The notes under the pieces: model-generated | The model's database searches: none | Told to the model about the DNA's origin: nothing | The model's input: the letters and a program-made list of their open reading frames with translations, nothing else | Origin: Pseudomonadota bacterium | GTDB taxonomy: Bacteria; Myxococcota; Myxococcia; Myxococcales; Myxococcaceae | Direction of reading: 5' to 3' | Assembly (NCBI GenBank): GCA_023423535.1 | Contig: JAFAFL010000003.1 | Location: 62,001 to 126,000 of the forward strand | Length of the DNA stretch: 64,000 nt | Made by a program: the position numbers and the translations under genes | Shown here: piece after piece, positions 17,373 through 26,200 of the stretch | Layout of the letters: the number at the start of each line of letters is the position of its first letter | How positions within the stretch are numbered: the first letter of the stretch is position 1

Positions 17373-18338
17373 TCAGCGGATCGGCGGGTGCACGAGCGCC
17401 TTCGTCCCGGCGCGCGGCAGCTTCTGGCGAAGCGAGAGCACCGGCGCGAAGAGGTCGCCGTATTTCTCCACGCGGCGCAGGACCTCGTCGCATTCGAAGG
17501 TGAGGACCGCCGGATCCTTTCGCTTCTGGCAGAGCTCCACCTCCTCCCACGCGACGGGGGTGGAGACGGTGGGCCGGTCCTTCGCGCGCAGCGAGTAGGG
17601 CCCCACGGTGGTCTTGTGGTCGTCGTTCTGGCTCCAGTCCACGAGCACCTTCCCGCCCCGGATGGCCTTCACCATCTTCGAGACGACCCGGTCCGGCGTC
17701 TGGCCCTCGAGGAACTCCGCCACCGCGCGCGAGAACGCCTTCGTCTCGTCGTAGGTGCACTCGGTGTTCAGCGGCACGTAGACCTGCAGCCCCTTCGAGC
17801 CGGAGGTCTTGGGGAACGCGCGCAGCCCGAACCCTTCGAACAGTTCTCGGATGCGCAGGCCCACCGCGCAGGACTCGACGATGCCCGCCGGCGGTCCCGG
17901 ATCGAGATCGAAGACCATCACCGTCGGGCGCTCGAGCGCGCTCTTCGTGTGCAGGTAGGGGTGCAGCTCGAGGTCCGCGAGGTTCGCCGCCCACACCAGC
18001 GTGGCCAGATCGTCGAAGAGGCAGAAGTCGATGTTCGCGCCGCGCCCGTCGCTCCACACCGGCGCCGTCTTCACCCAGTCCGGCCGGTGCTTCGGGCAGC
18101 TCTTTTCGTAGAAGTGCATGCCCTCCACGCCGTTGGGGTAGCGCTTGAGCGTCATCGGCCGGCCCCTCACGTGCGGCAGCAGCACCGGGGCGATGCGCAC
18201 GTAGTAGTCGATGACCTGCGCCTTGGTGAAACCCGCCTTCGGGTAGAGCACCTTGTCGAGGTTCGACAGCTTCAGCCGGCGGCCCTCGATCTCCACCTCC
18301 GCGTTGCCCGGCGCACGCGCGCGGCGGGGCGGGCTCAC
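17373..18338 (-). CDS. LigD-type NHEJ primase-polymerase domain protein
   Basis: A 321-aa stand-alone polymerase (LigD-POL/AEP) domain that fills ends during bacterial non-homologous end joining with Ku. Visible features are KVLYPKAGFTKAQVIDYY, the metal-binding FDLDPG (DxD), KTSGSKGLQVYVPL, and DWSQNDDHKTTVGPYSLRA. No ligase or phosphoesterase domain is attached. The GTG at 18338 overlaps the Ku stop (GTGA, 4 bases), giving a two-gene operon with Ku first. The sealing ligase must be encoded elsewhere. Confidence 0.92.
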   Translation of the reverse strand: MSPPRRARAPGNAEVEIEGRRLKLSNLDKVLYPKAGFTKAQVIDYYVRIAPVLLPHVRGRPMTLKRYPNGVEGMHFYEKSCPKHRPDWVKTAPVWSDGRGANIDFCLFDDLATLVWAANLADLELHPYLHTKSALERPTVMVFDLDPGPPAGIVESCAVGLRIRELFEGFGLRAFPKTSGSKGLQVYVPLNTECTYDETKAFSRAVAEFLEGQTPDRVVSKMVKAIRGGKVLVDWSQNDDHKTTVGPYSLRAKDRPTVSTPVAWEEVELCQKRKDPAVLTFECDEVLRRVEKYGDLFAPVLSLRQKLPRAGTKALVHPPIR

Positions 18339-19333
18339 GACGCGGTCTTCCTCTTCTTCGCCGCGGTCTTCTTCGCCGGCGCCTTCTTCGCGGGCGCCTT
18401 CTTCTTCGTCCCGTTCCCCTTCGCCGTCTTCGCCGCCTCGGCGCGGTGGCGGCGCTCGCCCTTCTCTTCGTCGGATTCGTCGGACTCGCTGGAGTCGTCC
18501 GCTTCGTCGTCGTCGTTCGAGGCCTTCGCCTTCGCGGGAGCGGACGCCCCGCCGTCCCGCTTCATCGCCTTGAGGCTCGCCTGCAGCGCGTCCATGAGGT
18601 TGATGACCGGCGCGGCCTCCTCCTCGACCTCGGGGGCGACGATCTCCTCGCCCTGGGCCTTGCGCTCGATGAGGTCGAGCACCTTCGCGCGGTACTCGTC
18701 CTGGTAGCGGTCCGGTTCGAACTTCGCGGTGAGCGACTCGATGAGCTGCTGCGCCATCTCGAGCTCGCGCTCCTTCGGCTTCGCCTCGCTGCCGGGCAGC
18801 GCCTCGAGATCGTTCACGTCGTTGATCTCGTCCGGGTAGAGCATGGTGGAGAGCGCGAGCGCCTTGCCCATGGGCCTCAGCGCGCAGAGGTACTGCCGCG
18901 TCCGGAGCACCACCCGCGCGATGCCGACCTTGCCCGACTTGCGCATCGCCTCGAGCAGCAGCTGGTAGGCGCGGCCGGCGCCCTTGTCGGGCACGAGGTA
19001 GTAGGCGTTCTCGAAGTAGATGGGATCGATCTCCTCCTGCTCGACGAAGTCCTCGATGGCGATGGTCTTGTCCGCCTTGGGACCGAGCGCCGCGAGCTCC
19101 TCCTTGTCGAACATCACGTAGCGACCGGGAGAGATCTCGTAGCCCTTGCCGATCTCGTCCCAGGGCACCTCTTCGCCGTCCTGGCTGCACACGCGCTGCT
19201 GCTTGATCCGCGCGCCGTCCTTCTTGTGCAGCATGTTGAAGTGGACCTCCTTGTGTGAGGTCGCCGGATGCAGCCGGACCGGGACGTTCACCAGACCGAA
19301 GCTGATCGCCCCGCTCCACATCGCCCTCGCCAT
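18335..19333 (-). CDS. ku: Ku protein (non-homologous end joining)
   Basis: A 332-aa Ku homodimer subunit that threads onto DNA double-strand ends and recruits LigD-type enzymes. It begins MARAMWSGAISFGLVNVPVRL, the hallmark Ku start. The core runs to about residue 260 with the conserved PIYFENAYYL and MLYPDEIND stretches. An acidic linker and a lysine-rich tail (KKKAPAKKAPAKK) follow, typical of Ku proteins with extended DNA-binding C-termini. GGAGGGTACGGCG before the ATG at 19333 fixes the start. It is co-translated with the polymerase gene. Confidence 0.96.
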   Translation of the reverse strand: MARAMWSGAISFGLVNVPVRLHPATSHKEVHFNMLHKKDGARIKQQRVCSQDGEEVPWDEIGKGYEISPGRYVMFDKEELAALGPKADKTIAIEDFVEQEEIDPIYFENAYYLVPDKGAGRAYQLLLEAMRKSGKVGIARVVLRTRQYLCALRPMGKALALSTMLYPDEINDVNDLEALPGSEAKPKERELEMAQQLIESLTAKFEPDRYQDEYRAKVLDLIERKAQGEEIVAPEVEEEAAPVINLMDALQASLKAMKRDGGASAPAKAKASNDDDEADDSSESDESDEEKGERRHRAEAAKTAKGNGTKKKAPAKKAPAKKTAAKKRKTAS

Positions 19334-19502
19334 CGCCGTACCCTCCGGCCGCAAAGGTCCGTCTCTGCAGGGGCGTCGGCAACGGTGCGCCGCGTCACGT
19401 CCGTCGGCTGACGGGCGGGCAGGCAAACTTCCCCGTTGAACCCTCGGCGCAGGCTGAATAGGCCGGGGGCCTCTGCAATCAAGTCCCCAAGGAGATCCAT
19501 CG

Positions 19503-20366
19503 ATGCGTTCACTTCCCGTCCGACTCGCCCTCTGCGCCGCGCTGACCACCGGCGCGGTCGCCACCACCGGCTGTGCGTCCCGTCCCGTCGTCGCCGCGGA
19601 GAAGGCCGCCGCCGCGCTGCTGCTTCCGCCCGAGCAGGAGGCGCAGCTCGGTCAGCAGCTCCACGGTGAGCTGCAGAAGGAGGGCCTGAAGTTCCTCGAG
19701 GACGCGGAGACGAAGAAGTACATCGACGACCTCATCCGGCCGATCCTCGCCACCGCGAAGAAGGACCGCGCGGAGGTGAAGTGGCGCATCTTCGTGGTGG
19801 ACGACCCCGCGGTGAACGCGTTCGCCACGCCGGGCGGCTACCTCTACGTGCAGCGCGGCCTCATCATGGCGGCGCAGAACGAGTCCGAGCTCGCGGGCGT
19901 GCTCGCGCACGAGGCGGGGCACGTGACCGGCCGTCACGGCGCGCGGAACCTCGTGCAGCAGTACGGCCTGCAGACGGTGGCGGCGATCGCGCTGGGAGAG
20001 AATCCGAACGAGCTGGCGAAGCTCGGCGCGCAGCTGGCGGCGACCGGCGCGATGCTGCGGCACTCGCGGCAGCAGGAGCACGAGGCCGACGAGTACGGCG
20101 CGCGCTACTCCGCCAACTCGGGCTACGACCCGCGCGGGCTCATCGGCTTCTTCCAGACGCTGCAGAAGCAGAGCGGCGACACCCCGCGCGCGCTGACCTG
20201 GCTGTCCACCCACCCCGCGCACAGCGAGCGCATCAGCCACCTGCAGGCCTTCATCAAGGACCAGAAGCTCCGCACCGGTCAGACGAACCCGCTGGGCCGG
20301 CTGCAGCAGATCCAGCAGCGGCTCGCCACGCTGCCGTCCGCCGCGCCCGCGCAGCCGGCGAAGTAG
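19503..20366 (+). CDS. M48-family metalloprotease lipoprotein
   Basis: A 287-aa periplasmic lipoprotein protease of the M48 family, like LoiP or the protease part of BepA, which act in envelope quality control. The lipobox TTGC places lipidation at Cys24. The zinc site HEAGH is at 136-140, with the third ligand in EHEADEYGARY near 195. There is no TPR extension. A Gln/Pro/Ala tail ends the protein. It is divergent from Ku. Confidence 0.88.
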   Translation: MRSLPVRLALCAALTTGAVATTGCASRPVVAAEKAAAALLLPPEQEAQLGQQLHGELQKEGLKFLEDAETKKYIDDLIRPILATAKKDRAEVKWRIFVVDDPAVNAFATPGGYLYVQRGLIMAAQNESELAGVLAHEAGHVTGRHGARNLVQQYGLQTVAAIALGENPNELAKLGAQLAATGAMLRHSRQQEHEADEYGARYSANSGYDPRGLIGFFQTLQKQSGDTPRALTWLSTHPAHSERISHLQAFIKDQKLRTGQTNPLGRLQQIQQRLATLPSAAPAQPAK

Positions 20367-20375
20367 TTCCCGCCT

Positions 20376-20405
20376 CGTTTCGTGGCCACGCAACGTTTCG
20401 TGGCC
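20376..20405. repeat. Two 12-bp direct repeats upstream of the ATPase/TOPRIM cassette
   Basis: CGTTTCGTGGCC occurs at 20376-20387 and 20394-20405, an 18-bp period, between the M48 stop and the ATPase start. It could be an operator or part of an insertion junction. Confidence 0.5.
20382..20392. repeat. Left copy of an 11-bp direct repeat bracketing the ATPase/TOPRIM pair
   Basis: GTGGCCACGCA here is identical to 22152-22162, directly after the TOPRIM-like gene. The two copies enclose just these two genes, as expected for target-site or attachment-site duplication. The inner GTGGCCAC is itself a palindrome. Confidence 0.4.
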
Positions 20406-20484
20406 CGAATGCCGTCCCGCACGCTCAATCCGCAGCGACAAGTAGGCCATGCCGCGGGACAAGCTCCGGTCTATCTTCGGCCGC

Positions 20485-21600
20485 ATGCTCACGCGACTGT
20501 ACGTGAACAACTTCCGATGCCTTGTCGCCTTCGAGGCGAGGTTCGATTCGTTCGGTCTGCTTTGTGGTCCGAATGGAGCTGGAAAGAGCACGGTGTTCGA
20601 CGCGCTCTCGCTCTTGCGGAACCTCGCCACGGGAAACGGAGTGCTGGGGGGCTCCGGCGAACATGACGTTCAAAAGCTCGACTTCGCCAAGTGGGTAGCG
20701 AGTCCGGTGCAGGAATTCGAGCTCGGCATCCAGTCCGAGGGGCATGCCTTCGAGTACGCCCTGCACCTCGAGCAGCGCGCCCACGACGAGAAGCCGCGGG
20801 TCATCCGAGAACACGTGACCTGCGACAAGCAGCTTCTCTACGAGCGGGATCTGGAAGGCGTGCGCTTCCTCAAAGCGGACGGGACGAACGCGACATTTCC
20901 CCTCGACTGGCGACAGGCCGCCCTGTCCGCGATCCAGCCGCGGGGCAAGCACATCAGCAAGCTCGTCGTGCTTCAGGACGCGATGCGGAAGCTTCTGGTG
21001 CTCCGACCGAACCCCCGGGGGATGGAGGCCGAGAGCAAGGCGGAGGCGCGCCAGCCGGACGCTGCGCTCACGAACCTCACCTCCTGGTACCGATCGCTCG
21101 CGCAGGAGCAGGAGTGGACCGACTCGCTGCGCGACTCACTTCGGGACGTCTGGCCCGACTTCCGCTCTTTCAAGCTGGTTGATGTTGGGCTGAATGCGAA
21201 GGCGCTTCAGCTCCGCTTCGAGGGCGACGGCGACGCGCCGACCCTCCTCTTCTTCCACCAGCTCTCCGACGGAGAACGCGCGCTGGTCGGGCTGTACATG
21301 CTGCGCGCCGCGATGGAGTCGGGCGCCGCAAGATCGATCTTCATCGACGAGCCCGACAACTTCGTGGGCCTGCCCGAGCTGCAGCCCTGGGTGCTGTCGA
21401 TGAAGGAGCTGCTGGATGACGAGCATCAGCTCATCCTCATCTCGCACCACCCGGAGATCCTCTCGAGCGCGGATCCGGAGACCGGTCGCTACCTCTGGCG
21501 GGACAACCACAGCTCGCCCACGCGCATGGGCCCGCTCGTGGTGCCGTCAGGCCTCAGCGCCGCTGAAGCCGTCGCGAGGGGCTGGGTCCGTGGCCAGTAG
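20485..21600 (+). CDS. AAA (ABC/SMC-like) ATPase, OLD/AAA_21 type
   Basis: A 371-aa ATPase (383 aa if the in-frame ATG at 20449 is used). It starts LTRLYVNNFRCL, typical of RecF/SMC/OLD-type ATPases. Walker A is GPNGAGKST (28-36), the ABC signature is LSDGERALVGLYML, Walker B is SIFIDEPDNFVG, and the H-loop is LILISHHPEIL. No coiled-coil or nuclease domain is fused. The downstream TOPRIM-like gene overlaps its 3' end by 11 bases. ATPase plus separate TOPRIM effector recalls split OLD/PARIS-like anti-phage modules. A sampled line (20521-20580) counts 34/60 GC, lower than most of the window. Confidence 0.8.
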   Translation: MLTRLYVNNFRCLVAFEARFDSFGLLCGPNGAGKSTVFDALSLLRNLATGNGVLGGSGEHDVQKLDFAKWVASPVQEFELGIQSEGHAFEYALHLEQRAHDEKPRVIREHVTCDKQLLYERDLEGVRFLKADGTNATFPLDWRQAALSAIQPRGKHISKLVVLQDAMRKLLVLRPNPRGMEAESKAEARQPDAALTNLTSWYRSLAQEQEWTDSLRDSLRDVWPDFRSFKLVDVGLNAKALQLRFEGDGDAPTLLFFHQLSDGERALVGLYMLRAAMESGAARSIFIDEPDNFVGLPELQPWVLSMKELLDDEHQLILISHHPEILSSADPETGRYLWRDNHSSPTRMGPLVVPSGLSAAEAVARGWVRGQ

Positions 21601-22150
21601 AACCCAACTCGTCTGCCTCTGCGAAGGTGAGCGGGGCCGGAGCATCGACGAGGTCTTCATCAACCGGTTGATGAAGTCGCTCGAGCCTTCATGGTTGCGC
21701 CGGTCCGGGAGCAACGCGGTCCGCCTCGTCGCTTGTGGCAGCCGCACCGACGTCATCAAGAGGATGCCGGCCGAGCTACGGGCCTGCCTGGCTGCCGGCG
21801 GAGAAACGACGCTGATGGTCTGGGCGGATTGTGATCACGACTGCGCCGACCCCGTGGCCTTGCGTGAGAAGTTCTGGGAAGAGGCGCAGGCGCAGGGCAT
21901 CACCCGCGCGCAATTTGAAACCGTCGTCTTCGCGCTGCCGAAAGACCGCCTGGAGAACTGGATCGAAGCGCTTCAAACCGGCGGGACCGACGAGTCCCGA
22001 GAGGGGCCGCGGGTTGGCAACAACCGCGAAGCATCAGAGGCGGCGAAGAAGCTCGCGAAGTTCTGCAAGACCCGCGGGGACGTCTCCCTTCCTCCGTCAC
22101 TCGTGTGGACCTGTCAGAACTGGCATGGGCTCGTCGAGCGCATGCGCTGA
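21590..22150 (+). CDS. TOPRIM-like small protein partnered with the ATPase
   Basis: A 186-aa protein from a GTG at 21590 that overlaps the ATPase stop by 11 bases. LVCLCEGERG puts a Glu at residue 12, and WADCDHD gives Asp80, Asp82 and Asp84. That Glu followed by DxDxD is the catalytic layout of TOPRIM nucleases and topoisomerase domains. No named family is certain; RloB, DUF4276 and DUF4435 proteins are comparable. By context it is the likely effector of the upstream ATPase. The assignment rests on the motif spacing only. Confidence 0.62.
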   Translation: MASRTQLVCLCEGERGRSIDEVFINRLMKSLEPSWLRRSGSNAVRLVACGSRTDVIKRMPAELRACLAAGGETTLMVWADCDHDCADPVALREKFWEEAQAQGITRAQFETVVFALPKDRLENWIEALQTGGTDESREGPRVGNNREASEAAKKLAKFCKTRGDVSLPPSLVWTCQNWHGLVERMR

Positions 22151-22151
22151 A

Positions 22152-22162
22152 GTGGCCACGCA
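22152..22162. repeat. Right copy of the 11-bp direct repeat
   Basis: GTGGCCACGCA begins 1 base after the TOPRIM-like gene's stop and matches 20382-20392 exactly. Confidence 0.4.
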
Positions 22163-22171
22163 CGTGCGCGC

Positions 22172-23179
22172 TCACCCTCCCGATCGCGTCCCGTTCCTCC
22201 AGAACCGCAGCTTCCACTTCCCTCGCGCACGCCGGGCGGTGGCGGCGCTCTTCGCCGCGCCGATGGGCATGAAGCCGGGCCGCTCCTCCTCGGGCAGCGG
22301 CGGCTCGCCCTCGGCGCGCGCGCCCTTCGCCTTGCCGGACTCGAGCGTGTGCTCGATCGCGGCGTTGAGCTCACCTCCGACGAGGAAGACGAGCCCGCTG
22401 ATGTACATCCACACCAGCAGGACCATCACGCCGGCGATGGAGCCGTAGGTCACGTTGAAGCGTCCGAACTGATCGACCGCGCGGGTGAAGACCCAGGTGG
22501 ACGCGAGCCAGAGCACGGTCGCGGTGAGGGAGCCGGGCGTGATGTAGCGGAAGCGCTGCTTCACGTCGGGCAGGACCCAGTAGCAGAGCGCGGCGGCGAG
22601 CATCACGGCCATGGCGGTGAAGGGCCAGCGCAGCCAGGACCAGACGGTGGCGAAGTAACGCTCCACGTGGAGCAGCTCCGCCAGTGCCTCCCCCAGCCTG
22701 CCGCCGAGCACGAACGCCGCGAAGCCCAGCACGATGAGCAGCGCCGAGCAGACCGTGAGCAGCGCGGCGGTGAGCTGCGTGCGCCAGAAGGGACGGGACT
22801 CGGGCACGTCCCAGGCGAGGTTCAGGCCCTTGCGCAGCGCGTCCACGCCTCGCGAGGCGGTCCACAACGTCAGCAAAAGACCGAGGCTCAGCAGCCGGGG
22901 ACGCGGGCTGAGCAGCAGCGTGTCGAGGTGCTCGCGGACGACCGCCAGCGCTTCGGAGGGCATCACCCACTCGAGGCGCTCGAGCAGCGTCTCCACCGCG
23001 CCCTGGATGGGCAGAAAGGCGGTGAGGGTGACGAGGAAGAAGAGGAACGGAAAGAGCGAGGTGAGGAAGTAGTACGAGAGCTGCGCGGCGGTGTCGGTGA
23101 CCGCGTTGTCGCGCAGGCGGCCGTAGAGGCGCACCGCCAGCGTCTTCGCCGGGACCTGCCGCAGGTCGGACCAGCGCAC
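22172..23179 (-). CDS. YihY/BrkB-family inner-membrane protein
   Basis: A 335-aa membrane protein with about six transmembrane segments. The family opening LSYYFLTSLFPFLFFLVTLTA lies near residues 32-53; later family stretches include YGSIAGVMVLLVWMYISGLVFLVGGELNAAIE. A basic cytoplasmic tail follows. Function is unknown across the family; the old label ribonuclease BN is wrong. The GTG at 23179 is preceded by GGAGGAGGGGAGG; another in-frame GTG at 23194 is possible. It converges with the ATPase/TOPRIM cassette. Confidence 0.85.
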   Translation of the reverse strand: MRWSDLRQVPAKTLAVRLYGRLRDNAVTDTAAQLSYYFLTSLFPFLFFLVTLTAFLPIQGAVETLLERLEWVMPSEALAVVREHLDTLLLSPRPRLLSLGLLLTLWTASRGVDALRKGLNLAWDVPESRPFWRTQLTAALLTVCSALLIVLGFAAFVLGGRLGEALAELLHVERYFATVWSWLRWPFTAMAVMLAAALCYWVLPDVKQRFRYITPGSLTATVLWLASTWVFTRAVDQFGRFNVTYGSIAGVMVLLVWMYISGLVFLVGGELNAAIEHTLESGKAKGARAEGEPPLPEEERPGFMPIGAAKSAATARRARGKWKLRFWRNGTRSGG

Positions 23180-23253
23180 CCTCCCCTCCTCCACACGTGA
23201 TTGGGGAGAAGTAGCCACGCCCGACGCGTTGCGCCAGCCCCGGAGCCGCCCGC

Positions 23254-24660
23254 TCAGGGACCGCCGAGGAGCTGGTGCAGCGCCTTCGCCAGCTCGGCCT
23301 CCTGCTGCAGGCCCGCGTCGCCCAGCGCGGCGGCCTCGGCTTCGATCAGCGCGCGCGTGCGGCCCATGAGGTCCATCGCCTCGTTGACCTGACCGTTCTG
23401 GTGCAGCTCGCAGACCTTGCGCGCGCCGATGACGAACTGGGTGAGCGCCACCGTCTTGCGGATGCCGGCGTTGCCGAACCAGGAGCCACCTTCGGGGACC
23501 GGCGCGGCCTCGCCGTAGCCCACGGTGAGGGACTCGGTCTTCTGCGCGTCGGTGGTGTAGCCGAGCTGCAGCTGCGCGAGCTGCGACTGGGGCTGAACGT
23601 CGCCGCGGAGGCGCACGACGATCGCCCCGCGCCGGCGGGAGAGGAAGAGCGAGGACACCGAGAGCTGCGCGGAGGTGGCACCGGGCTCGCCCGGGATGCC
23701 ATACGAGGCCACGAGCTGCAGCGGTGCAGCGGGCGTGAGCGCGAGCCCGAAGTCGTACGCGATGGGGGTGACGAGGAAAGCGAAGTCCTCGTCGAAGACC
23801 TTCCGCACCGGCTCGCCGTCGCGGAGGAAGAAGTAGTTCGCGCCGCGGACCTTCGACATGCGTGTCACCAGCTCCTGGCCGAAGTCCACGCCCACGCCGA
23901 AGGTGGTCACGTACACGCCCTTTGCTCCCCACTTCTCGAGCAGGTCGATGAACTCGCCCTCGCCCGTCGCGCCCACATTCGGCAGCGCGTCGGTGAAGAG
24001 GAAGAGCCGCGTCTGCCGGGAGGGGTCAATCTTCGGCTTCACGCGCGCGTGGGCCTCCTTCAGGCCGCACTCGATGCAGGTGCTGCCGCCGATCTTCAGC
24101 GCGTCGATCTCGCGCTTGAGCGCCTCCCGGTCAGTCACCGCCTTCGGTCCGAGTTCGTGCTTCGCGCGCTCGTCGAAGGTGACGAGCGTCAGCAGGTCGT
24201 CCGGGCCGAGCCTGTCCACCAGCGCCTTCGCGGCGTGCTTCACGTCTTCGAAGCGCCCGCCCTCCATCGAGCAGGAGCGATCGATCACCAGCGCCGCGTT
24301 GAGCTTCGGCCGCTGGAAGGTGGCGGGGTCCACGTTGCTCGACATGCCGAGCTGGATGAAGACCTCGCCCTCCCCGGTGTCCACCGCCGGCGCCACCGCC
24401 GCCGCGGCACGCAGGCACAACGTCTCGGTGCAGGGAGGGCCGTCGAGCGGAAGGTCGTGCTCGGAGTAGAGGCCCTCGGCCGCGAAGTCCTCCGGGTTGG
24501 GGACGATGCCGTTGGCGATCTTCTCTCTCGCGAGCCCGATGTCCTGTGCGCCGCCGGGCGTGACGCCCGCGCCACCTCCACTGACGGGCGAGCCCGCGAA
24601 GCCGCAACCCAGTCCGATGACGAAGAGCGAAGCCAGTGCCGCGGCGAGAGTCGTGCGCAT
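23254..24660 (-). CDS. VWA-domain lipoprotein
   Basis: A 468-aa exported protein with a hydrophobic leader and candidate lipidation Cys19 (IGLGC). A von Willebrand A domain follows from about residue 125 to 300. Its MIDAS is intact: ALVIDRSCSMEGG gives the DxSxS motif. Later residues form strands and a helical end (ALGDAGLQQEAELAKALHQ). It resembles VIT/VWA-type surface proteins, but I see no VIT domain. It is divergent from the beta-helix lipoprotein over about 120 bases. The in-frame ATG at 24720 is a less likely start. Confidence 0.78.
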   Translation of the reverse strand: MRTTLAAALASLFVIGLGCGFAGSPVSGGGAGVTPGGAQDIGLAREKIANGIVPNPEDFAAEGLYSEHDLPLDGPPCTETLCLRAAAAVAPAVDTGEGEVFIQLGMSSNVDPATFQRPKLNAALVIDRSCSMEGGRFEDVKHAAKALVDRLGPDDLLTLVTFDERAKHELGPKAVTDREALKREIDALKIGGSTCIECGLKEAHARVKPKIDPSRQTRLFLFTDALPNVGATGEGEFIDLLEKWGAKGVYVTTFGVGVDFGQELVTRMSKVRGANYFFLRDGEPVRKVFDEDFAFLVTPIAYDFGLALTPAAPLQLVASYGIPGEPGATSAQLSVSSLFLSRRRGAIVVRLRGDVQPQSQLAQLQLGYTTDAQKTESLTVGYGEAAPVPEGGSWFGNAGIRKTVALTQFVIGARKVCELHQNGQVNEAMDLMGRTRALIEAEAAALGDAGLQQEAELAKALHQLLGGP

Positions 24661-24780
24661 GCGCGCGGTGGAGGCAATGGCCGTGCCCGCTGCCTTCAGA
24701 GTGATGACCGCTCGGTGCATCGGCCGGGTGCGCGCCCTTTGCGACAGGGATGTCAGGCCCTGTTCGCAGGGGAGAAACCG

Positions 24781-26064
24781 ATGACGATGAAGATGACGAA
24801 GGGCGTGAAGCGGCTGAAGGCATCACGCGTGCTCTGGATCGCCGCGCTGGCAGGTGCCGTCGCCGCGTGCGGCCCGGCCGGCAACACCGACGATCCGGAT
24901 GCGGGCATCGACGGAAAGAAGAAGAACGTCCACGAGGGCGCCATCTCTGCCGACGAGACCTGGACGAAGGCCGACAGCCCGCACGAGGTCGTCGGCGACG
25001 TGTACGTGCAGGACAACGCCACGCTGACCATCGAGCCCGGCGCGGTCGTCCGCTTCGCGCGGAACACGGGGCTGATGATCGGCTACAGCAGCGAGACCGG
25101 ATACCTGAAGGCGAAGGGCACCGCGGACGAGCCGATCACCTTCACCACCGCGCTGCCGAACAAGGAGCCCGGCGCGTGGAGCTACATCTGGCTGGAGAAC
25201 GGCGGCGCCGCGTCGGTCCTCGAGCACGCGATCATCGAGTACGCGGGCGGCGACACGAGCACCTACAACGGCGCGCTGGTGGTGATGGGCGAGGCGAGCA
25301 AGCCGACCGTCAACCACAACCTCTTCCGGAACAACAAGGGCTACGGCGTGCTCGGGCAGGGCAACGGGTCGTTCACCCAGTTCACGAACAACACGATCAC
25401 CTCGTCGGAGCTGAACCCGATCTTTCTGGACACGCTCTCGGTGGGGACGCTCGGTGACGGGAACGTGCTCACCGGCAACGGCAAGGACGCGATCGTCTCC
25501 AGCGGCGGGCTCGCGATCAGCAACCAGGCCCGGTGGCGCGATCAGGGCGTGCCCTACCGGCACGAGGGCGACTTCATCTACATCGACTCGGAGCAGAACA
25601 CCGCAATGCTCACGCTCGACCCGGGCGTGGTGATCCAGTTCGAGGCGAACAACGGCCTGCGCGTCGGCTACTCCTCCAACGGCGCCCTGCGCGCGATCGG
25701 CACCGCCGAGAAGCCGGTCGTCTTCCGCGCCATGGCGGGCAACGAGAATCCCGGCGTGTGGGAGGGCGTGCAGTTCTACGGCGGCTCGGTGGAGGGCAGC
25801 GAGGACAACCCCCAGTCCAGCGTGCTGCGCAACGTGCTCATCCAGCACGCAGGAAAGGACGGCGAGCTCACCGGCACCGGCGCGCTGCACCTCGAGGAGA
25901 GCAAGCCGCTGCTCGACAACGTCACGGTCGAGAAGTCCCGCGTCGGCCTCAAGCTCACCGGCGCCGCCAACAAGGGACACCCGATCGATTACTTCGACTC
26001 CCGCGTCCACTTCGGCACCGGCGAGAACGCCAACGGGACGGACGTGATCGACGACCGGTCGTAG
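24781..26064 (+). CDS. Right-handed beta-helix lipoprotein
   Basis: A 427-aa lipoprotein (lipobox AVAAC, Cys30) with two related halves. Each half has a TLTIEPG or MLTLDPG strand, then a VVRFARN or VVIQFEAN strand and GLMIGYSS or GLRVGYSS, and later a VLEHAIIEYAGG or VLRNVLIQHAGK run. This is the parallel beta-helix pattern seen in surface proteins of Myxococcota. No catalytic motif is seen. GGGGAG precedes the ATG by 7 bases. A strong terminator follows. Confidence 0.78.
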   Translation: MTMKMTKGVKRLKASRVLWIAALAGAVAACGPAGNTDDPDAGIDGKKKNVHEGAISADETWTKADSPHEVVGDVYVQDNATLTIEPGAVVRFARNTGLMIGYSSETGYLKAKGTADEPITFTTALPNKEPGAWSYIWLENGGAASVLEHAIIEYAGGDTSTYNGALVVMGEASKPTVNHNLFRNNKGYGVLGQGNGSFTQFTNNTITSSELNPIFLDTLSVGTLGDGNVLTGNGKDAIVSSGGLAISNQARWRDQGVPYRHEGDFIYIDSEQNTAMLTLDPGVVIQFEANNGLRVGYSSNGALRAIGTAEKPVVFRAMAGNENPGVWEGVQFYGGSVEGSEDNPQSSVLRNVLIQHAGKDGELTGTGALHLEESKPLLDNVTVEKSRVGLKLTGAANKGHPIDYFDSRVHFGTGENANGTDVIDDRS

Positions 26065-26085
26065 AGGGCGGTGGAGTGAGTTCAG

Positions 26086-26121
26086 CCCCGGTCCGCTTCA
26101 GGCGGCCCGGGGTTCTTCTTT
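26086..26121 (+). terminator. Rho-independent terminator after the beta-helix gene
   Basis: CCCCGGTCCGC and GCGGCCCGGGG pair over 11 positions with one mismatch around a TTCAG loop, followed by TTCTTCTTT. Confidence 0.75.
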
Positions 26122-26200
26122 GCGATTTCGGGGGGTTGGGGACGGGTGAGGCCAGGCTCCCTCTCCCTTCGAGTTCGGCCCGGGCGACTGGACCGATGAG

